64,000 nucleotides of DNA from positions 2,263,821-2,327,820 of the forward strand of contig JAJEKV010000057.1 of the NCBI GenBank assembly GCA_021234155.1, in the 5' to 3' direction. The position numbers were made by a program, and so were the translations under genes. Positions 39,519 to 49,362 of this stretch are shown here, one piece after another. The notes below the pieces were generated by a model. That model was given only the letters and a program-made list of their open reading frames with translations. It did not search any database and was not told the origin of the DNA. The first letter of the stretch is position 1, and every line of letters begins with the position of its first letter. Source of the DNA: Isoetes taiwanensis (Eukaryota; Streptophyta; Lycopodiopsida; Isoetales; Isoetaceae).

Positions 39519-40541
39519 CTCTTTTGCAATCCAAGTAGAAATTTCAATAGCCCCTAACCATTCTTTTCTTAAGCTGGCACATGTTAGAATGCATGAAACT
39601 GTTACTCCTCATTTTCTAATGATTTTTTTTGCACATGCAGTAGAAGTTATGAAGAGCAATGCAGAATATAATGTGACATGTTTCAGCTGCCTCTTCTTTG
39701 CTAACTGAGAGCCTATTTGGATCAATGGGCAACAACTATGATGTTAGCTTAAAGTTGGAACATTGCAGCTGTAACATTCATCTCCTTAGCCACGTTAGAT
39801 GGTCAAATCATGCTACATCTTTGGGCTGCTACTCATTAAAAAGCAGATGTTTCTTGAAAGAATGGTATTTCCATACAGTCCTGTTATCATCCGCATACAT
39901 AATTGAATGACCACTAGAAACAACACAGTCCCCCTAAGAACTGGGCAACCCAATAATATCATAAAAGTATGCAAAAGCATCAGTGATTCAGCATTTTACC
40001 TCCAAGAATAAATCAATGACAGCCACGCTGCAAAATTCTCAACCTGCCATAAACCATGCTTTATGTAGAATATGATAATGGAAAATTGATTTAACTTCCA
40101 GAGTTAGACGGTTAAACTTCCGTAGCAAGTTAGATGTTAATAGCTGCTAGCTCTTCCATTGCTGCACATTTTCAAGAATCCAACTGTCCATATCAAAAAC
40201 ATCTCTTAGCCATATAGAACATGTAAATAATTTACTTCACGTGATGCCCAGATCGCTGAGAGCCCCTTCAACCAGCAAACGCAAGAAGATATATTTTGCA
40301 ATAGCATGGCAGCTGCATCATGCAAACAAATTCAGCACATTATACTTGAAATCAGAATAGCTACAACTCTTTTTGTGTAAATTGTGAGTTGGATGTAGAT
40401 TTGGTCTCTCTCTACATATCTACAACACTTGGATAAAGTAAACCTGATCATGGAGAACTTAGGTGGACTAGACACATTGTAGAGGGTTACACCAAGGCAT
40501 AGCAGTTCTAGCTGCATTTGTATAAGCCTGCCTTGTCATTC
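39519..40541. repeat. ~1.05 kb tandem duplication, copy 2
   Basis: Partner of 38358-39405, starting CTCTTTTGCAATCCAAGTAG and ending GCCTGCCTTGTCATTCT, with a 113-bp spacer between copies. Shared internal landmarks include AAGCTGGCACATGTTAGAAT and ATTTTCAAGAATCCAACTGT. Confidence 0.8.
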
Positions 40542-40832
40542 TACACATTCTGATTGTTACACAGCACCATCTTCAGCCGTTGGCATCAGAAGATTTTGTA
40601 CGATGCTTGCTAGAAGAAAGAACGACCCCTTACTTTATTCAAATAAAAGTTGCTCTAGAACAGACATGGTGGTTTGCAGAAAAAGAAAGAGTCTGTCCCA
40701 AGGACATTGCAGCGGTGCTAACTGTAAGGATGAGAAAAAAGGGGAATCTAACGGTAGACATCCTGCCACGTGATATTTCGCATGACGAGAACAAAAAGGC
40801 AGAAAAACGTGATATTTTTGTGCAGAAAAGCA

Positions 40833-40937
40833 CAAAAAGGCCAAAACCTGGGAACTTATATAAGGGTGAGATAAGCCCTCGGGAACAAAAAGGCTAAAAC
40901 CTGGGGACTTATATCAGGGTGAGATAAGGGCTCCAAA
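40833..40937. repeat. 53-bp tandem repeat with TATA-like boxes
   Basis: CAAAAAGGC.AAAACCTGGG starts at 40833 and 40886. Each copy carries ACTTATAT(A/C)AGG, a TATA-like box, at ~40855 and ~40908. It lies 70-150 bp upstream of the ORF at 41003, so it may be a duplicated core promoter. The 105-codon frame at 40580-40897 runs into this repeat and is probably not a gene. Confidence 0.5.
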
Positions 40938-41002
40938 GGGCTTAGGAAGGTATTCAGTGTCCGTGGCGCTCTGGTGCATATAATACAAGGGAGCTTAGGA
41001 TT

Positions 41003-41887
41003 ATGAGGCAGAGTAGCGAGTTATTACCTATAAGCCAAGGCGATGTTGGTGCAGAGCTGCAAGGCGCATTTGTTGAAGGTCTGGAAATGTCATATCCCTC
41101 CATTGATGATGTTGGCACATTCATACACACGAGAGGTTCCAGCATCCACACTAGAACCCGCCATAGCAACATCATAAGAGATATGAACCAAGCTATAAGC
41201 AGTGGATGGGAGGACTTTGTTAACCATATCATAAAGGTATCCCTACCCTTGGCCCAACTAAGTTCTCACGCTGTTTTAGATTCTACTTCAAACATTGATG
41301 ATCAAAATCTTCAAAAGGAGAATTTGTCTCTACCATCTAGTGGTAGCCAAGCTTCCTTCACATTGGAGGATGCATATAATCACCCAATAGATTCAGACTT
41401 GCGTTACAACGATGCGCTATTGTTTGAGAAGCTTTTTGACCCTCGAGATTTGGATTCTACTCCAAACATGGATTCTGCTGCAAACATCGATCGCCAATTA
41501 TTTATAAATGAGAATCTGCCTCTACCAAATGTACCATCTAGTAGCCAAACTTCCTCGACATTGGTGTTTTATGGAGATGGTCAAACATTTGAGGAGCAAG
41601 CTTCCTCTATCTCTTCAGAGTTCGAGGATGGAGAATTGGAGGATGAATATGATCATCTAAGGGATTCAGACTTCTGTTATGTAGATGATGAAACATTTAA
41701 GGAGCTTTGTGAAGATGGGGATTTGGATTCTACTGCAAATGTCAATGATCAATCACTACTATCTAGTAGTTTCTCCACGTCTTTGGAGTTGGAGGACGGA
41801 AAGGATTCAGACTTGTTTTATGGAGAATGTCAAGCATCTAATGAGTTCTTGGACCCGTGGATTTGGGTTTCTCTCACACCTCAATGA
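41003..41887 (+). CDS. Acidic repeat-containing hypothetical protein (294 aa)
   Basis: I do not recognise this protein. It is the longest open frame outside transposons in the window. From about residue 92 it is built of degenerate repeats that open with LDST.N..DQ, go on to ENL.LP or an equivalent, then a Ser-rich SSSQTSSTL-type stretch and an acidic DSDL.Y-type end. Repeats start near residues 92, 151 and 242. The product would be strongly acidic and Ser-rich, with no signal peptide or membrane segment seen. The reading frame stops at 41887, yet ENLRL and LPPGLQSW-like repeat traces follow at 41898-41960 in another frame, so the 3' end may be truncated. TATA-like boxes lie upstream (~40855, ~40908). 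It could be a host gene, one exon of one, or a remnant. Confidence 0.4.
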   Translation: MRQSSELLPISQGDVGAELQGAFVEGLEMSYPSIDDVGTFIHTRGSSIHTRTRHSNIIRDMNQAISSGWEDFVNHIIKVSLPLAQLSSHAVLDSTSNIDDQNLQKENLSLPSSGSQASFTLEDAYNHPIDSDLRYNDALLFEKLFDPRDLDSTPNMDSAANIDRQLFINENLPLPNVPSSSQTSSTLVFYGDGQTFEEQASSISSEFEDGELEDEYDHLRDSDFCYVDDETFKELCEDGDLDSTANVNDQSLLSSSFSTSLELEDGKDSDLFYGECQASNEFLDPWIWVSLTPQ

Positions 41888-42250
41888 TCAATGACTTTAT
41901 GAATGAGAATTTGCGTCTCAAGCTTCCTCCAGGGCTTCAAAGTTGGAAGATGGTGCTCATACGATAATTTGGTAACATAAAAGTGCTTTTTCACAAAATT
42001 ATCAAGCTAACCTCTCTATGGAAGGTAAGTTTATTGTGCGTTTTAAAACTATTGTTGCAAAAACATTATAATTATCCAAGCAGAAACAAAATTCTGTCAA
42101 TTTTATAGGCTAATGCACTTCAAAATTAAACTATATCATACAACCAAAGTTATAATGATTTTACTACCAATTTTTGTTTAATATTTCATACAATTGTGTT
42201 ACTTTTTTCGCGTACATCATTATATAGAACTTTTATTGGCGGCAGGAACG
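41888..42250. other. Noncoding, AT-rich
   Basis: Holds the decayed continuation of the 41-kb repeat protein for about 70 bases, then AT-rich sequence with no feature I can support. Confidence 0.4.
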
Positions 42251-42366
42251 TTTCTTTGGTTCCAAACTTGTGGGTTTGTGTTCGTGTGAACTTGTGGATT
42301 TGTGTTCATTTCTTTGGTTCCAAACTTGTGGGTTTGTGTTCGTGTGAACTTGTGGATTTGTGTTCG
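42251..42366. repeat. Perfect 58-bp tandem duplication
   Basis: TTTCTTTGGTTCCAAACTTG begins at 42251 and 42309 and the two 58-bp copies match by eye. Within each copy, GTGGGTTTGTGTTCGTG and GTGGATTTGTGTTC show an older internal half-repeat. The exact match suggests a recent event. Confidence 0.9.
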
Positions 42367-42570
42367 TGATTAATATCCAACCTCTGATAATACATTGCAC
42401 TACCTATGTGCAGTTAGAATGGTGTGAAGGATTTCTAAGGACTGGCTTGGCTTCCAATATGGATTTATGAAAAAAAGTTCTTGTGTGTGTGTGTGATGCA
42501 TAGAGAGGTGATATGCGCACATGGAGAGCCATTCACATGTAGACAACTATTTCAACATATTATGTAAAGA

Positions 42571-42688
42571 AGTTCGGCTTTAGAATCCTTGCACGAAACC
42601 TTTTTTGCTAGAGTTTGGCCTTAGAATCCTTGCACAAAACCTTTTTGCTAGATGCATGAAGTTTGGCCTTAAAATCCTTGCACAAAAC
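42571..42688. repeat. ~40-bp tandem repeat, three copies
   Basis: GTTTGGCCTTAGAATCCTTG plus CACAAAACCTTTTTGCTAGA occurs three times with small changes. A pyrimidine-rich stretch (42705-42746) follows. Confidence 0.85.
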
Positions 42689-42746
42689 CGCCTCAGAATG
42701 AAGAAGTTTTTTTCCTTTCTTTTCGTTTCTTTTTTTCTTTTTTTCG

Positions 42747-43472
42747 GTGTGTTTTGGGGGCTTAGGAACGCTTGAGTCCTAAACAAAAGGTGCGGCTAAT
42801 TCTAAGCATCCATCCGGAATTGATTAGCAGTATTGATGTCTCTGGAATACAAGGATTCCTGAATTTTTAGAGCATCCACGTGTCTACCATGTCATCTACA
42901 ATTTGACATGGCTACTATCCACTCTTAGATCTTGTAGTTTCTAATCTAACGATTGTAAATATTAGAAAGCCTCAGGAAATTTGCATTTGCCTACTTTGAA
43001 GATGGACCTTCCGCACATAAGGAATATTAGCAGCCGAAAAACTGTTGCTAGGTGTGCCCTTTTGTTTTAGGTTGATTAGATTCAAAAGGCACCTAGAATG
43101 CATTTGGAATTTGAGTGTTCTAGTCAATTAAAAATTGTCCACAAGTTTGGTCGTGCTTCCAGCGCCATGTTATGGCCTACATGTTGCCCCATGAATTTAG
43201 TATATAGTCTTAGGGCAAGCAATATGAAAGATGGATCAGCTAGATGAACTTTGGGAACTCAGCAACCCGCTCAGCAACTATTCGATAGTAACACATCTTC
43301 AAGAATAGAATAGAATAGTTTTTTTAACGTCCACGGAGACCAATAGGTCATGGGACCCATACAATGGGCTAGTACAATCATTACTACTAGGATTAAAAAA
43401 CCCCTGCCTCGAAAGGTTTTCAAGGGAAAAACCTTTGCAGTAATGATGATACTAGACAAGCGGAGATAATGA
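42747..43472. other. Noncoding, no feature seen
   Basis: AT-rich sequence between the 40-bp repeats and the LINE-like tail. Short frames only, none with recognisable content. Confidence 0.4.
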
Positions 43473-44100
43473 CTACTGAGGGCTCAGTAATTGCAGACGT
43501 TTATCTAGAACCTCAAGTATGTATAATGCCAAGTCATGCACAGATGGTGCTCTGAGAAGTTGTGGAAGCGTGGAATGGAATGCTAAGGTCAAAAAATGAT
43601 TCCGAACTATCTCAAAAGCAGGGCAACTCAGAAGAGTATGGCTTTCATCTTCAATAACCTGTAACTGGCAACAGACACATAGTCTCGCTTCTCGCGGCAA
43701 TTGCGGCCGCTTCCATCTACCTGTCTCAATCCGTAGTCTGTGGGACCCCGTGCGAATGGATGCAATAGCTACAAGCTTGTTCCTGGACAATGAAGCAAGC
43801 AAATAAGCTTGGGGCCCAGGTGCCAAGGTGGGATTTATGTGTGCATGATAATGACCAGTTTTCACTTGGGCCAAAGTAACTGCGTCCCAGATCTTTTGAG
43901 AAAAATGACCATTGAGATATTGTTGCAAAAGCTCAGGATCAGAACTGGCAAGCATCAAGCAGTGCTCTGGTTGCACAGCCCAACGGGCAAACCATGTAGT
44001 GCAATGCTATTTCCAACATCGTTTCAAACGCTGAGGAGATTCAGCCATGGCAAGTGCAAGAACAGGATACCTAACATCATCCATGTGGTGCAAGAGTAAC
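43473..44100 (-). pseudogene. LINE-like RT C-terminal region, degenerate
   Basis: A 167-codon frame (43473-43976) ends with IRTGSHRLRIETGRW, then P.EARLCVCC, a VIEDESHTLLSC segment and FEIVRNHF. This CX2C...HX4C tail follows the RT in many non-LTR retrotransposons. Further upstream on the minus strand the same frame continues through one stop with HHMDDVRYPVLALAMAES and CTTWFARWAVQP, text of the kind that links the RT to this tail. RT catalytic motifs are absent, so it is a 5'-truncated or decayed remnant. It is a paralogue of the fragment at 36316-36500. Confidence 0.6.
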
Positions 44101-44764
44101 GCATCTAGTTGCAAAAATGTGATAACCCCAAGAGCCGTCTCGCAAAGTAACTCTATTTAGAATTACATTGTTAAATGGAGGTTAGAAGCAGATAGTAAAA
44201 CAAACTTTGGAGTGCCACAATCAACCCAAAGTTTACTAGTAACGGTACCCAGCATTGTCGGGCATAAGCACGGTCGTATTGCGCAAGGAATGATGAAGAT
44301 ATAGATGTAGTTACAATGGAATGATGAAGTTATAGATGTACTTGTAGATGTGGCACAAATGTCAATGCTAGGTGTGTTGAGTTACCCTAGCATGACAAAG
44401 ATGTGTGTTATTTGAATTGATGCATTTCTAGATAGTACAAATAATTTATGCATTGAAATAACGACATTTTTTTTTCTGAAAAATTTATTAGAGTCCTATT
44501 GGAAAAAAAGTCATGAGTGGTTGAGAGAGGTATAATGGGCGTGTGTAGTGTGAATGTTTGTACATGCAATCAAATGTGAACGAACTTTATATTGAGATCC
44601 ACGGAAGATATTACGAACAACATTATTACTGAGCCGATGCTATGTAATACATGGAAATTTGAAATCAGGTTGTAAATCCTCCCATGGACCCTCTATTTAC
44701 CCTTTGCAAATCTTTGCAACAAATTTTGTAAGATAGTAACCATCATTCAAGTCTTGACATAAGT
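44101..44764. other. Noncoding, AT-rich
   Basis: Nothing supported here. Its right end (from about 44746, ATTCAAGTCTTGACATAAGT) is the left half of a local repeat unit that the LINE has split. Confidence 0.5.
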
Positions 44765-44774
44765 GCAGGGTGAA
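44765..44774. repeat. Target-site duplication, 3' side of LINE
   Basis: GCAGGGTGAA directly precedes the poly(T) run that is the LINE's poly(A) on the other strand. It matches 51539-51548 at the LINE's 5' end exactly. It may be a few T bases longer, hidden in the tail. Confidence 0.9.
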
Positions 44775-44800
44775 TTTTTTTTTTTTTTTTTTTTTTTTTT
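44775..44800 (-). other. LINE poly(A) tail (poly(T) on plus strand)
   Basis: A run of 26 T on the plus strand, directly between the TSD and the element's 3' UTR (44801-45055). The 3' end reads ...GATGAATACAAAAATCTGCC... just before the tail. Confidence 0.95.
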
Positions 44801-45055
44801 GAAGAAACGGCAGATTTTTGTATTCATCAGAAACTGAAATACATGGAGCTAGCTATATAGCAGCAGCTATTGTCATAACATACTCCCTCTCTATTGTAAC
44901 TTAAGAGGGTAAAAATAAATATCCAAAATAACCTCATGGTCATAAGCCTTGAGGATTTCAAAATTTATATAGTAAAATGCAAACAGAAAAAGCAATAAAG
45001 GTAAACTATGTAGTTGTTCTGGAGTGATATAGATATGAAACCCTGTAATATACTT

Positions 45056-48000
45056 TTAGAGATTGTCGATTTCTGCCTGCATGAGGCCATCAATGGTGAA
45101 TTCAGCAATGACCCGTGTACCAAAGATCTGCAACCAATCATCCAATTCTTGAACTGTGTGCATGGTGTTGTTCAGTAGACTCATGGCTATAGCAATCCTC
45201 TGTGCTTGTTCTTTCTCATACAGTTTCCTGAAAATATTTTTTAGACCATTATGCTCCCAAACAGCTTCAATCTTCAAGATCCTTTTTACTGCCTTTGCTC
45301 GAATCATATGCCACTTCAAGGAAGTTAGGCGATCAGCTACCTCATATCTGTTAAGCTGAGCATCCATGTCATAAACTTCGACCAACCCCTGCATAATTAA
45401 CCTGTTCAGTTGTGCTGCACCAAAAATAGATAAGGTTAGTTATGCTGGTACTGTGATAGGCCAAGGTGTATTCCTGTCCAAATCTATTCTCAACATTCCC
45501 TCTCTCTCTTTCAGTAGAATCTCAAAAAAGTTAAAAAGACCCTTGTATGATCCCACTGTATCCCATTTTTTATCATATTCCAATCCTTTTTCCATTTTGT
45601 GAGCTAATGCTGTCTCTACTAGCTTGGCTAAAAACTGTCCTTTCAACCAGTTTAGACAAGGGTTATGATGTTGCATGGCCACCCTATTTCTATGTAACCA
45701 TACACACCACAAAGCAATAGTTCTGACAGTAGCAATAAATTCATCTTCTTCCTCTAGAAATGTCATGAAGTCCCGTGCAGAAATCCCTGTAGATATTCCT
45801 GTAATATTAGAAATCCATTTCCAAAATGGTAATAACCATGGGCATTGGAAAATGTGCAATGGTGTCTCAACCTCCCCACAGCCTAGACTACATGTTTCAT
45901 CAATTACATCTTTGAACTTAGCTGCCCTAGTATTACATGACAAACTCTGATTCAACACTAACCATCTGAACACCACCATTTTTCTTTGACAATATAACTT
46001 CCAACCAATTCTAACCAGTTTAATGGCTTTCTTTTCCCGACAATTCCATTTAGTTGCAATTTTTAAATTGGGTTTGTCTAGCATCAGTGGATATATCCTA
46101 GACACCTTATATCCAGGTTTATTTCTAATGAACCATGTCGGATCTTCATCCTTCAAGTTTTCTGCTTCCAACACCCTTTGCATGACTGCATTATAAATTT
46201 TTTGATCAGTGCCTTTTCCACCAATAATTCTCTGTACTTCCTGCCAAGTTTTCCATCTGTCATTGTCCCTAAGATCATCTAAAGTTCTGATACCAGCTGT
46301 ATTCCATATTTTGTACCTCTGAGGAAATTTCAAAGCCAAGCAACCTTCCTTTTGAGTGGTTAGTCCCATATGCCAAAAAAAATGACAATTCTTGTTCTGC
46401 AAATTTTCATCTGTTTCTCTGAAAAATAAAGAGACTTCATTCCAAGCATCCATTAATCTTCTGACTATGGGAGAAGTATGAGGGTTTGGCATTAAACTGA
46501 ATGAAAGCGGGATTTCGGTGCGGTTGATGTGGCATGTTTCCTTTTCCTCTTGGTCTTGATAATTCAATCCAATATCTTAATAACTTCATTCTTTGGTGAC
46601 CTTGAATTATGTGTATGGCTCTCCACATTAATTTAGCTTGCTAGAACACAGGCTGCTTAAAAATGTCTTTACATCCTAATCCCCCTTCTTTTCTAGGCCT
46701 CACCAAATTGTGCCATGCCACTTTATGATCTTTATTCCATATGAACGACACGATTGCGGTTTCCAATTATGCGTATGTGTTTTATCTCGCTATAATGCGG
46801 AGGAAGAAGAATATACATGTGTACCCGTGATGACACTATTTGCAATTTCAATTCTTCCAGCTAGTGACAAAGTCTTGGGATATTGTGTCATTTTCTTTTT
46901 GATCCTGTTCACAATTGATGCCCACAGACCATGTATATTCATATCCAAAGCTAAGGGTAAACCCAACAATTTTGTTGCTGTTCCTTTTGGAAGGATGTGT
47001 ATGCCCTCAATCTCCTGTTTGTCTGAGTCCATCACAGCTACACACTTACTCTTATTCAAGAAAACTCCTGAAGCTTCTCCAAAACCATCTAGCATGTTTA
47101 AAAAATTTCTCATACTCTTTCCATCATTTTGTAGAAAACAGAATGTGTCATCTGCATATTGCATTAGAGTTAGTGTCTCTCCTTGCTGAGGAAGCTTCAA
47201 ACCTTCCAGTCTTCCTGTTTCCTGTAAATGATGAGCAGCTCTAGTGACCATTTCAGCCACTACAAGAAAGAGGTAAGGTGCCAATGGGCATCCTTGCCTT
47301 ACACCTCTTTGAATAGGGAAAAACTCAGTAGGGTTTCCATTGATGATGATAGATGAACAAGCTTTAACATTGAAACCGTGGATCTTTCCTATCATTGAAT
47401 CTGAGAAACCTAGTTTTTTCATGGATCTGTATAAGAAAGGCCATTTTATTGTGTCATATGCCCTGCTGAAGTCCAATTTGAGTAACATACAATTCTGTTT
47501 TGAAAGTCTATTCCAATGTAGTCCTTCATATGCTCCTACAAAATTATCCAAAATGCTTCTGTTTGGCAAAAAACCTGACTGAACTGGATCAATGATTTGG
47601 CTAAGCACCCCTTTAAGCCTTTCTGCCAAAATCTTTGCTACAATCTTGTATGTTGTGTTAGTGAGTGAAATAGGCCTCCACTCACAAAATTTGCTTGGAT
47701 TGTCTGTTTTCGGAATGAGAGCTATCAGTCCTGCATTAATTGATGGATGTAAGTGTTGTGCCTCCCAAGCTCCTTGGACCAAAGTAATGAAGTCTTCCTT
47801 TAGTGTGCTCCAAAAATGAACATAGAACTCTGGTAGTATTCCATCCGGGCCTGGAGACTTCCCCTTATCCATCATCTTCAAAATCTCCAGGATCTCTATT
47901 TCTGAAGGGGTTTCCAGAAGACCTTCTTCATCAATATCCATTGACTGAGGGATCTGTTGAAAGAAGTCCTCCTCACTATGCAAATTTCTCTGCTCTTCCC

Positions 48001-49255
48001 TGAACAATTCAGTATATTTTTGCAAAAAGAAATTTTTGATACCTTTGATATCCTCAATGTCATTCTGTTGCTCATCTTTGACTTTGTGAATTCCATTATT
48101 GGCAATCCTGTTTTTTGCTGCTCTGAAGAAGAAAGAATTATTGCTTTTATCCATACAATTTGTATAGATGCATTTACTCCTCAATGCCATTGACTTTGCT
48201 TCCTGTTCTTTAATGTGCTTAACTTTTATTTCCAGGTCAGCTTCTTGCTGTTGTAGATCTGAATTTGCCTTATCTCCAAACAGCTTCTCTCTTACCTCTT
48301 TTATAGCTCTATAGACAACTTTCTTTTCTTCTCTCCTTCCTTGTGCCCATTTTTTTCCCCATTCTTTAATCCATGCTTTGATCTTCTTGAACTTGGCACT
48401 GAAATTGCCCATGCTTCCACTTCTTCCAAGTTTAGGCAGAGATTCAAAGAAAATCTTGAAATCTTCACAGAACCTCTTATTAGACAGGTATGAAGTATTG
48501 AATCTGAAAGGGGTAGACTTGGCCTTTATGTTTACTTCATTATTCCTGGATTCCAAGACCTGAGGGTAGTGGTCAGATATGGAATTTCCATAATCTGACA
48601 CTACAGTTGCTCCATCCCAAGTTCCAAGAGTTGGATTAGTGATGTAAAATCTGTCTAAAAGGCAGAACACTCTGTCACCTTCCTTTCTCTTATTGCTCCA
48701 CGAAAAAACATTAGAAGAAGAGGGTGCTTGATATATGAAAATCTCCATCATTTTCTCCCACTGAATTCTTTCTTTTTTTTTGGACATGTTCAATTTTTTC
48801 CCGATTTTTGTTCGGCAAAGGTGTGTTGTTGAAATCACCACCAAGTATCGATTATCGACTTTCGATTTTGCAACCAAAGTGTCATTTCTTTCCATTGCTC
48901 CTCTCTTTTCTCCAGGGCTCTGTTGAAGCATACACATTTATGATCCCCAAAGAACCCTCTTTTGTATCGACAACAACACATGACCATCGCGGGAAGGATG
49001 TACATATGTTCTTTGTGCGATCATTCCTTTCCAAATGGTAATGATTCCCCCTTTTGTACCATTGGCTTCTGACCAAATGTAGCTATTCCCAGGATCAATC
49101 CAATTCCCTAAGTTTGATGCTTCAAACATTGGTAACCTATGCTCTTGTAACAAAAGAATATCTGCTTTCATCTCCCTTATTGCAATAATGGCCCTTTTCC
49201 TTTTTAGGGGGCCCTTAATCCCCCTAAGATTCCAAGTAATTATCTTCATTGACAA
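45056..49255 (-). pseudogene. LINE ORF2: endonuclease-reverse transcriptase
   Basis: Would nick target DNA and reverse-transcribe its own RNA at the nick. The start is MKIITWNLRG, the usual EEP opening, with QEHRL and, further on, GGDFN and SISDHYP endonuclease motifs (48.5-49.25 kb). RT motifs are complete in 46790-48770: GPDGILPEFY, WRPISLTNTTYKI, motif A LKLDFSRAYD, motif B RGVRQGCPLAP and the catalytic YADD. GGLG text near 46.7 kb and a CSLGC...H...C zinc motif (~45.9 kb) follow. Breaks: at least two frameshifts at 48.77-48.99 kb, one near 46.78 kb, one near 46.56 kb, a stop near 46.65 kb, and a TAA at 45440-45442 after which the same frame stays open to 45056. ORF2 overlaps the end of ORF1 by about 25 nt. 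Confidence 0.9.
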
Positions 49256-49362
49256 TATTCCTTGTATTTTTTGCTGGCCCATCTTCAAAGAACTAAGATT
49301 CCAAGTAATTATCTTCATTGACAATATTCCTTGTATTTTTTGCTGGCCCATCTTCAAAGAAA
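49225..49362. repeat. 69-bp tandem duplication over the ORF1/ORF2 junction
   Basis: TAAGATTCCAAGTAATTATC begins at 49225 and 49294, and the 69-bp copies match by eye. Being 23 codons long, it keeps frame. The ORF2 start MKIITWNL now occurs twice and the last bases of ORF1 are duplicated too. The ATG of the inner copy (49255) leads into WNLRGIKG and is taken as the original start. Confidence 0.9.

Noticed and set aside
40580-40897. 105-codon plus-strand ORF
   Set aside because: It runs into a 53-bp tandem repeat, has no family match and lacks support. Kept only as context for the promoter-like repeat.
45395-45442. Intron-like sequence (CTAAC, pyrimidines, GCAG) after the ORF2 stop
   Set aside because: No donor at a workable distance, and the frame simply continues past the stop. 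A nonsense mutation is the simpler reading.
46710-48563. Plus-strand ORFs across the LINE
   Set aside because: Shadows of the minus-strand ORF2, which has the complete set of RT motifs.
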